A DNA stretch of 64,000 nucleotides, taken from assembly GCA_965220075.1 (NCBI GenBank), contig OZ244806.1:2356001-2420000 (forward strand), given 5' to 3'. The DNA comes from G965220075 sp965220075 (lineage in GTDB: Bacteria; Chloroflexota; UBA11872). This document shows positions 46,054 through 54,962 of this stretch, one piece after another (position 1 is the first letter of the stretch; every line of letters starts with the position of its first letter). A program made the position numbers and the translations under genes. Under the pieces are notes generated by a model. The model worked only from the letters and a program-made list of their open reading frames with translations, was not told where the DNA came from and ran no database searches.

Positions 46054-47832
46054 TCAACCCGGCGTCGCGTAGCTCAGGTCCCAGTCACCCAGCGAGCGCA
46101 GCGGCCTCGCGGGCAGGGGAATCTCCGGCCCGCCGGCCCGCGCCCAGGCTTCGATCTCGGAGCGATGCCCGGGCCGTTGAACCGAGTTGGCCAGACCGAA
46201 GTTGTGACGTCCGCTGGGTCCCGCCGAGTCCCAAAAGAAAGCATGCTCCACGCCGGCCGCGTAGATCGTGGCCAGGCGCCGCCGGTACTCCTCCGGGCCG
46301 AGCTGGCGCGGCATGATGTTGGGCGCCAGCCGGCAGGGCGTGCCGTCGACCAGGTCGAGGAAGTAAGTCAGCGCGGCCGGATCCGTCCAGGCGTGCAAAT
46401 TGCTATCGAGGTTCGGCTCGGACGTGTAGGGAATGAGCGTGTCCACCAGGCCTTCATCGACCCAGGCCTTGATATCCATGGCGTTGACCAGGTTCTCCTG
46501 CTCGCTGCCCATGACTATGGCCGAGACCTCGATACGCTCACGCCGCCCCGGCTTGGATCCGCGCGCGTCCATGGCCTGGCGAACTTCTCGCATGAACGCG
46601 GTCAGCGCGGCGGCTCGATACTTGAGCCAGCGCGGATCGTGCGGGGCCAGCCGGCGCGGGTCTTGTCCGAACTCGGCGATAAAGCCATCCACCAGCGGCG
46701 GCTCGTACTCAACCAGCGGCGGACGACGGTTGTAGAGCAGGCACACGCCGTCCACGCCGTAGCCGGCCATCTCGGCAAGCAGGCCGACTACGAACTCGCG
46801 CACGCCGGGGTACGTGTAGGCCATGCGCGGCGTGGGATTGCCCGCGCGGTCCACTCCGCGCCAGGCGGTGTTCGTTCGGTAGAACTCCTCGGTCTCATTG
46901 TCGTGATCGAGCGGCGGCGGATAGTGGAATCCGGCCACGCGGTAGCAGGCGTGCAGCTCAATGCCCATCCCGTGTGCATGCTCTACCGCTTCAGCGAGGG
47001 GATCGACGCCGGCCGCCCGGAACTCGCGCCAGGTTTCCGCGTGCATGCGGTCGCCGACGCGCCCGAAGTCATCCACACCGTCTAGTGTGTCCAATCGGCC
47101 TCGCTTGGTCCTGAAGAAGCGCGCCTTGTCGCCGCCGCCGGCCTCCCAATAGATCCGACTCACGTCGCTGTGCCGGTAAGGCTCCAGCCAGCGCCGCACC
47201 TCGGCGGGCGCGGTTGACCGGTGTCCGAAGAAGATCCCATGCGCGTCGGTGTGGGCGAAGAGACGTCTGTCGGAAGCGCTCGACCGGTCGGCCTGCAGCG
47301 CCTCGACCTCAGTCGCCGAGAGCGGCACGAGCTTGATGTAAGCAATGCGCGCGTACGCGGTTCGGGATGAGCCCGGTTCGTCACCCGGCGCTACGCGATG
47401 CGTCATCGACTCGATCACGATGTCGCGCCCGCTCACGTCGGCGACTCTCCAGAACAAGTCGATAAGGGCGTCGTCGGGCGGGTCGTCGTGGGGATGCAGG
47501 TCGAGCACGGACGCGGTCTCCTCGCCCGATAACCGGACCTGGAAACCGAGCGGGGCGCCCACGTGGCCTTCCATTGGCATCACGCCGATGCTGATGGCGT
47601 GCCAGCCCGATTCGGCCAGGCGGTAAGTGATCGGAGGCGGCGCCGTCTCCGGTCCGGCCAGCAGCATGACGCCGCTCAGGTCGTCGCACGCATAGTCCAG
47701 GGTGCGCCAGTGATGATGTTTGGGCGCCGGCGCCAGCACATTGGCGGGCAAGCACGCGTCCAGATCCGTGTGATAGATGGGCTGTCCCTCGAAATCGAAG
47801 CTGCCGTACCTGCCCAAGTGCTGCGCGGTCAT
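46054..47832 (-). CDS. Glycoside hydrolase-like TIM-barrel protein (family-10-like)
   Basis: About 592 aa without a signal peptide. The N-terminal part (about 1-175) looks like a beta-sandwich (GWHAISIGVMPMEGH, VLDLHPHDDP). From about 190 a barrel begins (FAHTDAHGIFFGH), with VSRIYWEAGGGDKARFF, GMGIELHACYRVAGFHYP, GVREFVVGLLAEMAGYGVDG, RIEVSAIVMGSEQENLVN, GLVDTLIPYTSEPN and EHAFFWDSAG. This order resembles GHL10-type (UPF0748/DUF4434-like) glycosyl hydrolase barrels found in large numbers in Planctomycetota and Chloroflexota. Divergently placed from the Gfo/Idh/MocA gene, suggesting joint carbohydrate use. Confidence 0.65.
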   Translation of the reverse strand: MTAQHLGRYGSFDFEGQPIYHTDLDACLPANVLAPAPKHHHWRTLDYACDDLSGVMLLAGPETAPPPITYRLAESGWHAISIGVMPMEGHVGAPLGFQVRLSGEETASVLDLHPHDDPPDDALIDLFWRVADVSGRDIVIESMTHRVAPGDEPGSSRTAYARIAYIKLVPLSATEVEALQADRSSASDRRLFAHTDAHGIFFGHRSTAPAEVRRWLEPYRHSDVSRIYWEAGGGDKARFFRTKRGRLDTLDGVDDFGRVGDRMHAETWREFRAAGVDPLAEAVEHAHGMGIELHACYRVAGFHYPPPLDHDNETEEFYRTNTAWRGVDRAGNPTPRMAYTYPGVREFVVGLLAEMAGYGVDGVCLLYNRRPPLVEYEPPLVDGFIAEFGQDPRRLAPHDPRWLKYRAAALTAFMREVRQAMDARGSKPGRRERIEVSAIVMGSEQENLVNAMDIKAWVDEGLVDTLIPYTSEPNLDSNLHAWTDPAALTYFLDLVDGTPCRLAPNIMPRQLGPEEYRRRLATIYAAGVEHAFFWDSAGPSGRHNFGLANSVQRPGHRSEIEAWARAGGPEIPLPARPLRSLGDWDLSYATPG

Positions 47833-48014
47833 CGCTCGCCCCTTGCCGTTGCTGATTCACGCGTGATTCGACCCTGCCGCGAATCGTAACGCCGCGAGCG
47901 TCTCCCGACTTAATACGCAGCCGAGCGATTCGTGGACCAGGACTATGATGTAGTGTCACGCGAACTTGAACCGCGCTGGCGTTAGCGCCGCGCGACGACG
48001 GAAGGAAATTGACC

Positions 48015-49085
48015 ATGCCATCCCCAGTTCGCTTGGGGCTGATCGGCTACGGCGGGATCGCTCAGGGCTACCATCGTCCCGGCATCCTCGCCAATGCGGA
48101 CGTCGTGAAAGTGACGGCGGCGGCCGACGTGGTACCCGACAACCTCGAGGCCGCCCACGCCCACTACGGAGTCCCGCGCGATCAGCTCTACTCCGACTAC
48201 CGCGACATGCTGGCCAAGGCCGAGATCGACGCTGTCGATATTGCTACCCCGCACTTCCTGCACGCCGAGCAGTCGATCGAGGCGGCCAACGCCGGCAAGG
48301 CGGTCGTGTGTGAGAAGCCGATGGCCGTATCGTCCGAGCAGGGCGACGCGATCGTGGAGGCGGTCAAGCGCAACGGCGTGCCCTACTCGATGGGGCAGAT
48401 GTTCCTGTTCTGTCCGGCGGTGGTGCGCGGGGCGGAGCTGATGCGCGCCGAGGGCATGGGAACCACCTTCATCGGGCGCACCCAGACCATCGGCCGAGGC
48501 ATTGAGGTGGGGCCGAACAAAGAGATGCCGCCGGCGCACGTCCCCGGCTGGTACCGCACCGTGGCGGGCGGGGGCGGCCGTCTCAACACCACCACCAACC
48601 ATGAACTCTACGTTCTGGAGCATCTGATGGGCTCGCCGATCCGCTACGTAGAGGCCCGTGTCGGGACGCTGCACGAGGGCGTGGAGGTGGACGACACCGC
48701 CATCATGCTGAGCGAGCACCACAACGGCGCTACCTCGATAACGCTTTCGTCCGGCCGGTTCATGGGTGATCCACCGCTGCTCAAACGTCCCACCACGGGC
48801 CGCTTCGCCGAAGCGCAGGCGCCCGGCGGCGGCGTGCGAGCGCACTTCTCGCTGTCGCCGGGAGGTCTGCTCGAGCTCAGGCCGGAGGACATGCAGTGGC
48901 ACCAGGTGGAGCTGGACCAGAGCGGGGACCCCACGGGACACACGCAGTTCATCGGCGCGACCTACGGCGCGCTGGCGCGCGGCGAGCCGACGCCGCTGAC
49001 GGTGGATCTGGCCCGGCACAACCTGGCGCTGCTGGAAGCCGCTCGCGAGGCGACGGTCACCCGGCGGGCGGTGGAAGTGCCGTAG
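48015..49085 (+). CDS. Gfo/Idh/MocA-family NAD(P)-dependent oxidoreductase
   Basis: About 356 aa from ATG 48015 (GAAGGA eight bases upstream); TTG 48009 in frame is less likely. Rossmann fold LGLIGYGGIAQGYH (GxGxxA variant), AAADVVPDN and the conserved EKP motif (VVCEKPMAVSSEQG). The central PHKRD-like catalytic region includes GGGGRLNTTTNHELYVLEHL, where His may be the proton relay. It oxidises or reduces a sugar, inositol or similar polyol with NAD(P). The upstream region carries the divergent GH-like gene. Confidence 0.92.
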   Translation: MPSPVRLGLIGYGGIAQGYHRPGILANADVVKVTAAADVVPDNLEAAHAHYGVPRDQLYSDYRDMLAKAEIDAVDIATPHFLHAEQSIEAANAGKAVVCEKPMAVSSEQGDAIVEAVKRNGVPYSMGQMFLFCPAVVRGAELMRAEGMGTTFIGRTQTIGRGIEVGPNKEMPPAHVPGWYRTVAGGGGRLNTTTNHELYVLEHLMGSPIRYVEARVGTLHEGVEVDDTAIMLSEHHNGATSITLSSGRFMGDPPLLKRPTTGRFAEAQAPGGGVRAHFSLSPGGLLELRPEDMQWHQVELDQSGDPTGHTQFIGATYGALARGEPTPLTVDLARHNLALLEAAREATVTRRAVEVP

Positions 49086-49277
49086 GCGCGGCCCGACCGA
49101 ACCCCGCCGGCTGAGCGGCCGGCCCGGGCAGCAGGGGAGCGCTGACCCCGCAGGCTCGATCAGTCTTCCGGGGTCAGAGGCCTTAGGGCGCTTCGCCGAC
49201 CGTGGCTCCAAGCACGGAGCGGAGCTGGCCCATGGGTACGATTTGGCCGCTCGTGGATTGCTCGAACGGCGCACCTA
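49085..49277 (+). repeat. Degenerate direct repeat, left copy (SDR 3' end plus downstream)
   Basis: Starts TAGGCGCGGCC and includes GGCTCGATCAGTCTTCC and CTTCGCCGACCGTGGCTCCA; matches 50242-50415 in order with small indels. The left copy also contains TGACCCC...GGGGTCA arms (49143-49149, 49170-49176) lost in the right copy. Confidence 0.75.
49183..49272 (-). pseudogene. Remnant of the SDR C-terminus
   Basis: Minus strand reads APFEQSTSGQIVPMGQLRSV then LGATVGEAP and a stop. It aligns with the last 30 codons of the intact SDR at 50325 (APFEQSTSGQIVPMGRLRSV LGVTVGETL) with a few substitutions. The rest of the gene is absent. Confidence 0.8.
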
Positions 49278-49380
49278 GGCGCGGGAGCGGTGGATTTGGG
49301 ATGCATCGACACGCTTGGACAATGGACACTAACTAACTAAAATCGCACCGAGCGGTCACTCTCGAGCACGCGGCGAAGAC

Positions 49381-49797
49381 ATGGGTCCCGGCATGACGAT
49401 AGATCGAGACCAGAAGTATCGGGAGATGGCGATCCGGGGCAAGTACCGGAGACTGTATGCGTATCTATGCGGCCTTCGGACTCAGGAGTGGAGGACATCC
49501 TTCGGCGAGATCGAGTCGATAATAGGTTTCGAGCTACCCGCATCCGCACGTCTTTACCGGCCTTGGTGGGCAAATCAGAGCAGCGGCAACGGCCACAGCC
49601 AGGCTCTTGCCTGGGGTGTCGCTGGATGGGAGACGGCACAAGTCGACATGGACGCTGAGACGCTGTCGCTCCGGCGGAAGCGCCCAAGGGCCGTTCGCAG
49701 GCTCAGTCTTGATGAGGTGTGGCCCGCCCACCCCACTGCAGTTTGGCCGGAAGGCCTGAGCCTCAGGCGAGAGGACCTCTACGAGGACAGGATCTAG
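49381..49797 (+). CDS. DUF7662-like protein, probable antitoxin partner of the PIN gene
   Basis: About 138 aa; the start may be ATG 49381 or 49393 (MTIDRDQKYREM), neither with a clear ribosome-binding site. The core KYRRLYAYLCGLRTQEWRTS, FGEIESIIGFELPASARLYR, PWWANQSSGNGHSQALAWGV then AGWETAQVDMDAETLSLRR is a compact domain I associate with DUF7662, found in short bacterial proteins including TA-like operons. The C-terminal tail (RRLSLDEVWPAHPTAVWPEG) is Pro/Trp-rich. The gene ends 8 bp before the PIN gene, so it is the likely antitoxin or regulator; this role is inferred from position. Confidence 0.65.
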   Translation: MGPGMTIDRDQKYREMAIRGKYRRLYAYLCGLRTQEWRTSFGEIESIIGFELPASARLYRPWWANQSSGNGHSQALAWGVAGWETAQVDMDAETLSLRRKRPRAVRRLSLDEVWPAHPTAVWPEGLSLRREDLYEDRI

Positions 49798-49805
49798 CCT
49801 GCCAG

Positions 49806-50228
49806 ATGTTCATAGACACCAACGTCCTCGTAAAGTCCCGCATTCTTGAAGCCCCGGACCACGACATCGCCAGAGCAAGACTGGAACGCGCGTTTCAAGG
49901 CCGCGAACCGATGAGGATCAGCCGCCAGGTTGTACGTGAGTACCTGTCGGTCGTCACTCGGCCGCAGACTTGGCCCATCGCCATCCCGCGTGAGGACGCG
50001 CTCGGTGACGTGAACAGGTTGATTAGCAGCTTCGAGATACTTGAGGACGGTCCCGTGGTGACTGAGTCGCTGATCGCGCTGTGTCGTGAAGTTTCAGTAG
50101 GAGGACGGCAGATTCACGACGCCAACATCGTCGCAACCATGCTCGCGCACGGGGAGCACAGGTTGCTGACGTTCAACACCACAGACTTTCGCCGTTACGG
50201 CGACCGCATCGAGTTGGTGGGCGGTTAG
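49806..50228 (+). CDS. PIN-domain ribonuclease toxin (VapC-like)
   Basis: About 140 aa from ATG 49806. All four PIN acidic residues are present: D4 (FIDTNVLVK), E45 (REYLSVV), D105 (IHDANIVA) and D127 (FNTTDF). This is the common type with VTRPQTWP and GRQIHDANIVATMLAHG. It should be an Mg-dependent RNase, active unless bound by its partner. The two-gene module lies between a remnant and an intact copy of the neighbouring SDR 3' end, suggesting a mobile origin. Confidence 0.88.
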   Translation: MFIDTNVLVKSRILEAPDHDIARARLERAFQGREPMRISRQVVREYLSVVTRPQTWPIAIPREDALGDVNRLISSFEILEDGPVVTESLIALCREVSVGGRQIHDANIVATMLAHGEHRLLTFNTTDFRRYGDRIELVGG

Positions 50229-50241
50229 CAAGGAGCAGATC

Positions 50242-50415
50242 ATAGGCGCGGCCAGTGGCGGCCGGTCCAGGCGGGAGAGGAGCACCGATCTCAAAGGCTC
50301 GAGCAGTCTTCCAGGGTCAAGGCCTTAGAGCGTTTCGCCGACCGTGACTCCAAGCACGGAGCGAAGCCGGCCCATGGGTACGATTTGGCCGCTGGTCGAT
50401 TGCTCGAACGGAGCG
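50242..50415 (+). repeat. Degenerate direct repeat, right copy
   Basis: Matches 49085-49277 and ends inside the intact SDR gene. The TA module occupies the 960 bp between the copies. Confidence 0.75.
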
Positions 50416-51071
50416 ACGAGCCGCAGGACCTCCTCAGCCACCGCCGCCGGGCTAATGGCGTGAGCAAACGCGCCGGCAGGTTCGCGCCGCCCGATCTCTT
50501 CGGTCATGGGCGTGTCCACCGCTCCCGGGCAGACCGCGTTGACGTGCACGTTGTGGGGCGCGAGCGCGTTCGCCAGTGCCAGCGTGAGCGAGATGGCGGC
50601 GGACTTCGAGGCGCAGTAGGCGCTCCAGTTCGGGCCGGCTACAAATCCGGCCAGGGACGCGACGTTGACTATCTTGCCCGCGCCGCGCGCCTGCATGGAA
50701 GGCGCCACGGCCTGCGCGCAGAACAGGATGCCCTTCACGTTCACGGCGTAGATCCGATCCCAGTCGGCCTCGGCCGCTTCCAGCACCGGCGTATGCCGCC
50801 AGATGCCCGCGTTGTTGACCAAAATATCGACAGGTCCGCATTCGCGCTCTACCAGTCGGACTGCCGCCCGCACTTGGTCGCGATCCGAGACGTCGCATTG
50901 CCAGGCGGTGGCGCGCGCTAGTCGATCGGCCGCCGCGCGGACTCCGTCGCCATTGACGTCGAGCAGCGCGCAGGCGGCCCCGGCGGCGGTGAGTCGCTGC
51001 GCCACGGCGTAGCCAATACCCTGCGCCGCACCGGTTACGAGCGCCACGCGCCCGGTTAAGTCGCTGGACAT
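50325..51071 (-). CDS. Short-chain dehydrogenase/reductase (SDR)
   Basis: About 248 aa from ATG 51071 (MSSDLTGRVALVTG); an in-frame extension to 51128 is possible. Classical SDR motifs: TGAAQGIG (13-20) for NAD(P), ILVNNAGIW, catalytic Ser in NVASLAG, YCASKSA (Y-x3-K) and VCPGAVDTPM. An Asp after strand 2 (ALLDVNG) favours NAD over NADP. Its C-terminus has a truncated duplicate upstream at 49183. Probably oxidises a hydroxy acid, sugar acid or similar alcohol in the catabolic neighbourhood. Confidence 0.92.
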   Translation of the reverse strand: MSSDLTGRVALVTGAAQGIGYAVAQRLTAAGAACALLDVNGDGVRAAADRLARATAWQCDVSDRDQVRAAVRLVERECGPVDILVNNAGIWRHTPVLEAAEADWDRIYAVNVKGILFCAQAVAPSMQARGAGKIVNVASLAGFVAGPNWSAYCASKSAAISLTLALANALAPHNVHVNAVCPGAVDTPMTEEIGRREPAGAFAHAISPAAVAEEVLRLVAPFEQSTSGQIVPMGRLRSVLGVTVGETL

Positions 51072-51249
51072 ACCCTCAACGCCGCTCACACTCACGCCGC
51101 AATTGTGCCGCGCCCCGACCGCGGGCACGCTCGGCCATAGCGCTCGCGCCGGTCAATTCAGGGCCGGCCGCATGGCCGCGCCGGGTTACATCGAACGGGC
51201 GCCGACAATCGCCGTGACCGGAATCGACACGTCGCCGCTCACCGCGCCG

Positions 51250-52551
51250 TCATGAGGGCACGGTAAGCGTCGCGAGCATCTCATCGGTGATGTAGCGGCC
51301 CAGCCCGAACACCTTGCGATCCGAGTACCAGAAGATGCGCTCGCCGTTGTGCTCCGTGACGCTGGCGTACATGGACAGCCACCAGTGATAGAAGGGGTGC
51401 ACACCCATGGAATCGGTGTCGAAGAGCAGCATCGGATCGCTGAACCAGATCGGCTGGTGGGCGTCGGGCCGGAATTCGCCTAAAGAGAGGAATTGAGGCC
51501 GTCGGCTGCTGTTCGAGTCGTGGATGCCCAAGGCGCCGTAGCCCGTGCCGTCATGATTCTGAAGAAGCTGCAGGTAGCGGCCGTCCTGCAACCGGTAGAT
51601 CGGCGTGGGAGAAACCGGATTCTGCATGGGCTCGCCGCCATCGCGAAAGCGCAGCATCTCGGACGGCCGCCACGAATGCCCGTGATCGTCGGAGATCGTG
51701 TACCAGATTTGTCCGTTCCTCGTGCGCATGACGGTAAAGAGGCGGCCGTCGGGCAGCAGCGTGGGGGCGGGCTCCTGGCAGAACGACATGTCGGCCGGGG
51801 CGTCAGGCTCGTTGATCATCGGCACCGTGACCAGGTTCTCGTCGTCCGGCAGCCAGGTGATCCGCACGTCCTTGGGATCGGGGCCTTCGTCGATGTTGTC
51901 GAAGCGCATGAAATAGCAGCGGCACTCGCGGTGATAGAACGACGCGCCGGGATCCGTGCTGCGCGTGGACTGAATGCGGTCGGAGCCCGGTGAGACCCAC
52001 TGGGTGATGCCCACGATCGGCCGATCCAGCGCATCCCGGATGGGCTTCTGCCAGACGATGCAGTTGGAACCCGCCGCCGGGTCGGGGTAGCTGAGCAGTG
52101 TGCGGCGGTAGGGTATCTCCACGCCGCCGTCCATCCACGTATGTCCGTCGTCGTCGGAGTACTTGCAGCGCAGGAAGCTGGTCTGATAGCTCACGCCTAC
52201 GCCTGTGCCTTTGTTGTAGAAGCAATAGATGCGGCCGCTGCGGCTGACGAGCGGGAATCCAAAGCACGATGCCTGGCCCGGCTTGGGGCCGGGCGGATCG
52301 AAGTGAGCCGGCTCTGTCCAGGTATGGCCGCCATCGGCGCTGCGTCTGTACAGGACCGAGTGGTCGGACGCGTCCGACTTGGTTCCATTCGTCCAGACAG
52401 CCAGCAGGTCGCCGCCCGGCGTGACGTCCACCAGGACGTGATCCACCGCTTCCACCCACTCGGGCGGCTCCTTGGGCAGGTAGAACACCAGATCGGGGTC
52501 GGTTCGTCGCCAATCGTCGCTAAAACACTCGTAATCGCCCTCAACCGGCAC
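51250..52551 (-). CDS. Sialidase-like BNR-repeat beta-propeller protein (2)
   Basis: About 433 aa, no signal peptide. Asp-box repeats: RSADGGHTWTEP, YSDDDGHTWMDG and ISDDHGHSWRPS, with further degenerate blades. Exo-alpha-sialidase superfamily; typical glycan-active propellers in Chloroflexota of unknown specificity. The Arg triad is not securely assigned. It lies divergently from the aldo/keto reductase gene with 190 bp between, which would hold both promoters. Confidence 0.8.
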   Translation of the reverse strand: MPVEGDYECFSDDWRRTDPDLVFYLPKEPPEWVEAVDHVLVDVTPGGDLLAVWTNGTKSDASDHSVLYRRSADGGHTWTEPAHFDPPGPKPGQASCFGFPLVSRSGRIYCFYNKGTGVGVSYQTSFLRCKYSDDDGHTWMDGGVEIPYRRTLLSYPDPAAGSNCIVWQKPIRDALDRPIVGITQWVSPGSDRIQSTRSTDPGASFYHRECRCYFMRFDNIDEGPDPKDVRITWLPDDENLVTVPMINEPDAPADMSFCQEPAPTLLPDGRLFTVMRTRNGQIWYTISDDHGHSWRPSEMLRFRDGGEPMQNPVSPTPIYRLQDGRYLQLLQNHDGTGYGALGIHDSNSSRRPQFLSLGEFRPDAHQPIWFSDPMLLFDTDSMGVHPFYHWWLSMYASVTEHNGERIFWYSDRKVFGLGRYITDEMLATLTVPS

Positions 52552-52742
52552 GGTGGGGTCCTTTCTCTACGGCAGCGTGGTGGACTGCGGAAGCGGGGTA
52601 AGTCTAGTCCTACCGCGCGGAAAGCGCCCATCGCGGGGCGCCGGCCGGCGGCGGGGGCCGTATCGCCTATTGCGCCGGACAAGCCGCGCGTGCGGCGCCG
52701 CCTATAATTCCTCCGCGCCGAGCTAACCGTCTGGAGGCGTAT

Positions 52743-53684
52743 ATGCAGTACCGCAACCTGGGCGATTCCGGTCTCGAGGTCTCGATCGTCGGCTTAGGCT
52801 GCAACAACTTCGGCGCCCGCCTGGACGCCGGGCAGACCGCCGCCGTGGTCCACGCCGCTCTGGACGCCGGCATCACCTTGATCGACACCGCCGACATCTA
52901 CGGCGAGCGCGGCAGGTCGGAGGAATACGTCGGTCGGGCGCTGCAAGGCCGGCGCCGCGAGGTGATTCTGGCCACCAAGTTCGCCAAGTCGATGGGCGAG
53001 GGACCCTTGCAATCCGGCGGATCGCGAGCTTGGATCATGCGCGCCGTGGAGGACAGCCTGCAACGCCTCGGCACGGACTACATAGACCTATATCAGCAGC
53101 ACAGCTTCGATCCGGGCACTCCGCTCGAAGAGACCATGCGCGCGCTCGACGACCTGGTGACGGCCGGCAAGGTCCGCTACCTAGGCAGCTCCAATTTCGC
53201 GGCCTGGCAGGTAGTCGACGCACACTGGGTCGCCAAGAGCTCCGGCCGGACCGCCTTCGCGTCGGTGCAGAACGAATACAGCCTGCTGGACCGTGCCATC
53301 GAGGCTGAGTTGGTACCGGCCTGCGACGCTCTCGGCTTGGGCGTGATTCCCTACTATCCGCTCGCGAACGGACTGCTCACCGGCAAATACCGCCGCGGCG
53401 AGCCGCGTCCAGAGGGCGCCAGGCTCTCATCCGCAAGCGGCGACCGCTGGCTGACCGACGAGTACTTCGACATCCTGGAGAGCTTGGAGGCGCTCGCGAG
53501 CGAAGCCGGACGCAGCCTGCTCGACCTGGCGATCAGCTGGCTGGCCGCGCAGCCGCGCGTAAGCTCCGTGATCGCCGGCGCGACCAAGCCGGATCAGGTT
53601 CGCGCCAACGCGGCCGCGGCGGACTGGGTGCTCAGCGCGGGTGAGTTGAAGCGGGTGGACGAGATCGTCCCGCCTCCCGGCTAG
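52743..53684 (+). CDS. Aldo/keto reductase
   Basis: About 313 aa. The catalytic tetrad is intact: D48 (LIDTADIYG), Y53, K79 (LATKFAKS) and H120 (DLYQQHSFD). It has the (beta/alpha)8 AKR signature GKVRYLGSSNF and C-terminal cofactor segment SVIAGATKPDQVRAN. NADPH-dependent reduction of an aldehyde or ketone, or the reverse oxidation of a sugar. ATG 52743 is preceded by TGGAGG. Its last 53 bp overlap the end of the convergent racemase-like gene. Confidence 0.94.
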   Translation: MQYRNLGDSGLEVSIVGLGCNNFGARLDAGQTAAVVHAALDAGITLIDTADIYGERGRSEEYVGRALQGRRREVILATKFAKSMGEGPLQSGGSRAWIMRAVEDSLQRLGTDYIDLYQQHSFDPGTPLEETMRALDDLVTAGKVRYLGSSNFAAWQVVDAHWVAKSSGRTAFASVQNEYSLLDRAIEAELVPACDALGLGVIPYYPLANGLLTGKYRRGEPRPEGARLSSASGDRWLTDEYFDILESLEALASEAGRSLLDLAISWLAAQPRVSSVIAGATKPDQVRANAAAADWVLSAGELKRVDEIVPPPG

Positions 53685-54477
53685 AGCTCGCTCCTTCGAG
53701 CGGGCGCGGCACCGTTGAACATACCGCGCTTGCCGGGCTGAACAGACGCCCCAGAGTTGGCTGGCTGGCGGTGTGTCCGATCAAGCGCAGCGCCTGCCAC
53801 ACGGTCACCACGTTGGCGGCCAGCACCGGGATGTCGAGCTTCCGCTCGAGCGGTCGGACTACGCCGCTCGAATGCAGCGCCGTATCCGGGATGAGCAGCG
53901 CCTGGGCGCGTGGATGACTCGCGCGCCGCGCCGCCGACTGCATCTCAGCGGCGCTCAGACGCGCCGAGTCGTAGCCGCTTGGGAGATCCAAACACTCGAT
54001 GGCGACAACCTCGATCCGCCAGGAATCGAGGAACTCGCGGAACGACTCGGCCGCCGCGCGGCCGTAAGGCGCCAGCACCGCGACTCGCCGCGCTCCCAGC
54101 CCGGCCGCGGCCTCGACGAACGCCAGGCTGGTGCTGCCGGCCGGCACTCCCAGGGTTTCGCGCAGCGCTTGAACCTGGGCCAGCGCGCCCGCGCGGCCCA
54201 CGATGAAGCTGCCGCTGGTGCAGGCCCAGGTGACCACGTCCGGCTTCCAGGGAACAAGGGTGCGCGCGCCCGTCAGGAGGCGTTCTACCCGCGCCGTTTG
54301 GCGCAAGGCCTCCAGGTCGTGCCGGTTGTCCGATTCCGTATGCGTGATGCGCACGTCGACGCCGCCAAGAACGCGCGCAATGGACCGATATTCGTCTTCC
54401 GCGCCGCTCGCCGGATAGAGCACACCCAGGCGCGTGGGACGCGTTGGCGGCGCCTCGGCGTCGGCCGGACCTGTCAT
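53632..54477 (-). CDS. Asp/Glu racemase / maleate isomerase-like protein
   Basis: About 281 aa from ATG 54477, which overlaps the stop of DUF3830 by ATGA. LGVLYPASGAEDEYRSIARV, VVTWACTSGSFIVG (Cys86 as first catalytic residue), GSTSLAFVEAAAGLGARRVA and LLIPDTALHSSGVVRPLERK match the maleate isomerase/arylmalonate decarboxylase-like branch. The second catalytic Cys expected in the D/C-T-x-L segment is Asp198. The mutant position suggests decarboxylase- or isomerase-type chemistry with one Cys, or another function. The final 50 residues overlap the aldo/keto reductase gene and may be an artefact of a late stop. Confidence 0.75.
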   Translation of the reverse strand: MTGPADAEAPPTRPTRLGVLYPASGAEDEYRSIARVLGGVDVRITHTESDNRHDLEALRQTARVERLLTGARTLVPWKPDVVTWACTSGSFIVGRAGALAQVQALRETLGVPAGSTSLAFVEAAAGLGARRVAVLAPYGRAAAESFREFLDSWRIEVVAIECLDLPSGYDSARLSAAEMQSAARRASHPRAQALLIPDTALHSSGVVRPLERKLDIPVLAANVVTVWQALRLIGHTASQPTLGRLFSPASAVCSTVPRPLEGASSSREAGRSRPPASTHPR

Positions 54478-54962
54478 GCCCGGCTGAAGACCAGCTTCTC
54501 GTCGGCGAATCCGCTCCGCCAAACATCGTTGCCGGTCGCCGCCAGCTGGTCCAGGTCGTCCTCGATCGCGGCGAACACGTTGCCCGGCGTATAGCCCGCC
54601 ACCGGGCTCAGCAAGAGGTTGTTGCGCGCGTAGAAAATCGCCAGGTCGACGAGGTGGGACAGGTCGGCATAGGCGGGGTTTTGGCGCAAATCCTGACGGA
54701 CTTCCTGCATCCCGAACTCGAAGTAGCACACGTCGCCCGCGATTGGAGTTATGGTCCCGTTCTCCAACCCGATCAGCTCTTCGCTCAGCGGCGGCACCAG
54801 CGTGTAGAACTCGTTGCTGGCGTACTTGGCGTGACCGGCGTCGCCCCCGAGCGGCAGCGCGTCCCACACCGCCGCGCATGTCAAGGGCGCCTCGTCGTCG
54901 AGCAGACGCGCCGTGAACGAGATTCCCCGCGACTTCAAAGTAATCCGCATGTACCGCGCCAC
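54474..54962 (-). CDS. DUF3830 protein (cyclophilin-like fold)
   Basis: About 162 aa. Recognised by MRITLKSRGISFTARLLDDE, APLTCAAVWDALPLGGDAGH, AKYASNEFYTLVPPL and IGLENGTITPIAGDVCYFEF. DUF3830 proteins commonly sit next to Asp/Glu-racemase-like genes, as here (ATGA overlap). Function unknown; the two probably act together in degradation of an N- or carboxyl-substituted small molecule. Confidence 0.85.
   Translation of the reverse strand: MARYMRITLKSRGISFTARLLDDEAPLTCAAVWDALPLGGDAGHAKYASNEFYTLVPPLSEELIGLENGTITPIAGDVCYFEFGMQEVRQDLRQNPAYADLSHLVDLAIFYARNNLLLSPVAGYTPGNVFAAIEDDLDQLAATGNDVWRSGFADEKLVFSRA

Noticed and set aside
47982..49274. 430-codon minus-strand frame across the Gfo/Idh/MocA gene
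   Set aside because: Shadow of the plus-strand oxidoreductase, which carries intact Rossmann and EKP motifs.
54478..54879. N-terminal extension of the racemase-like protein
   Set aside because: Arg/Gly-rich and antisense-like in composition, fully overlapping the DUF3830 gene; ATGA overlap at 54477 gives a better start.
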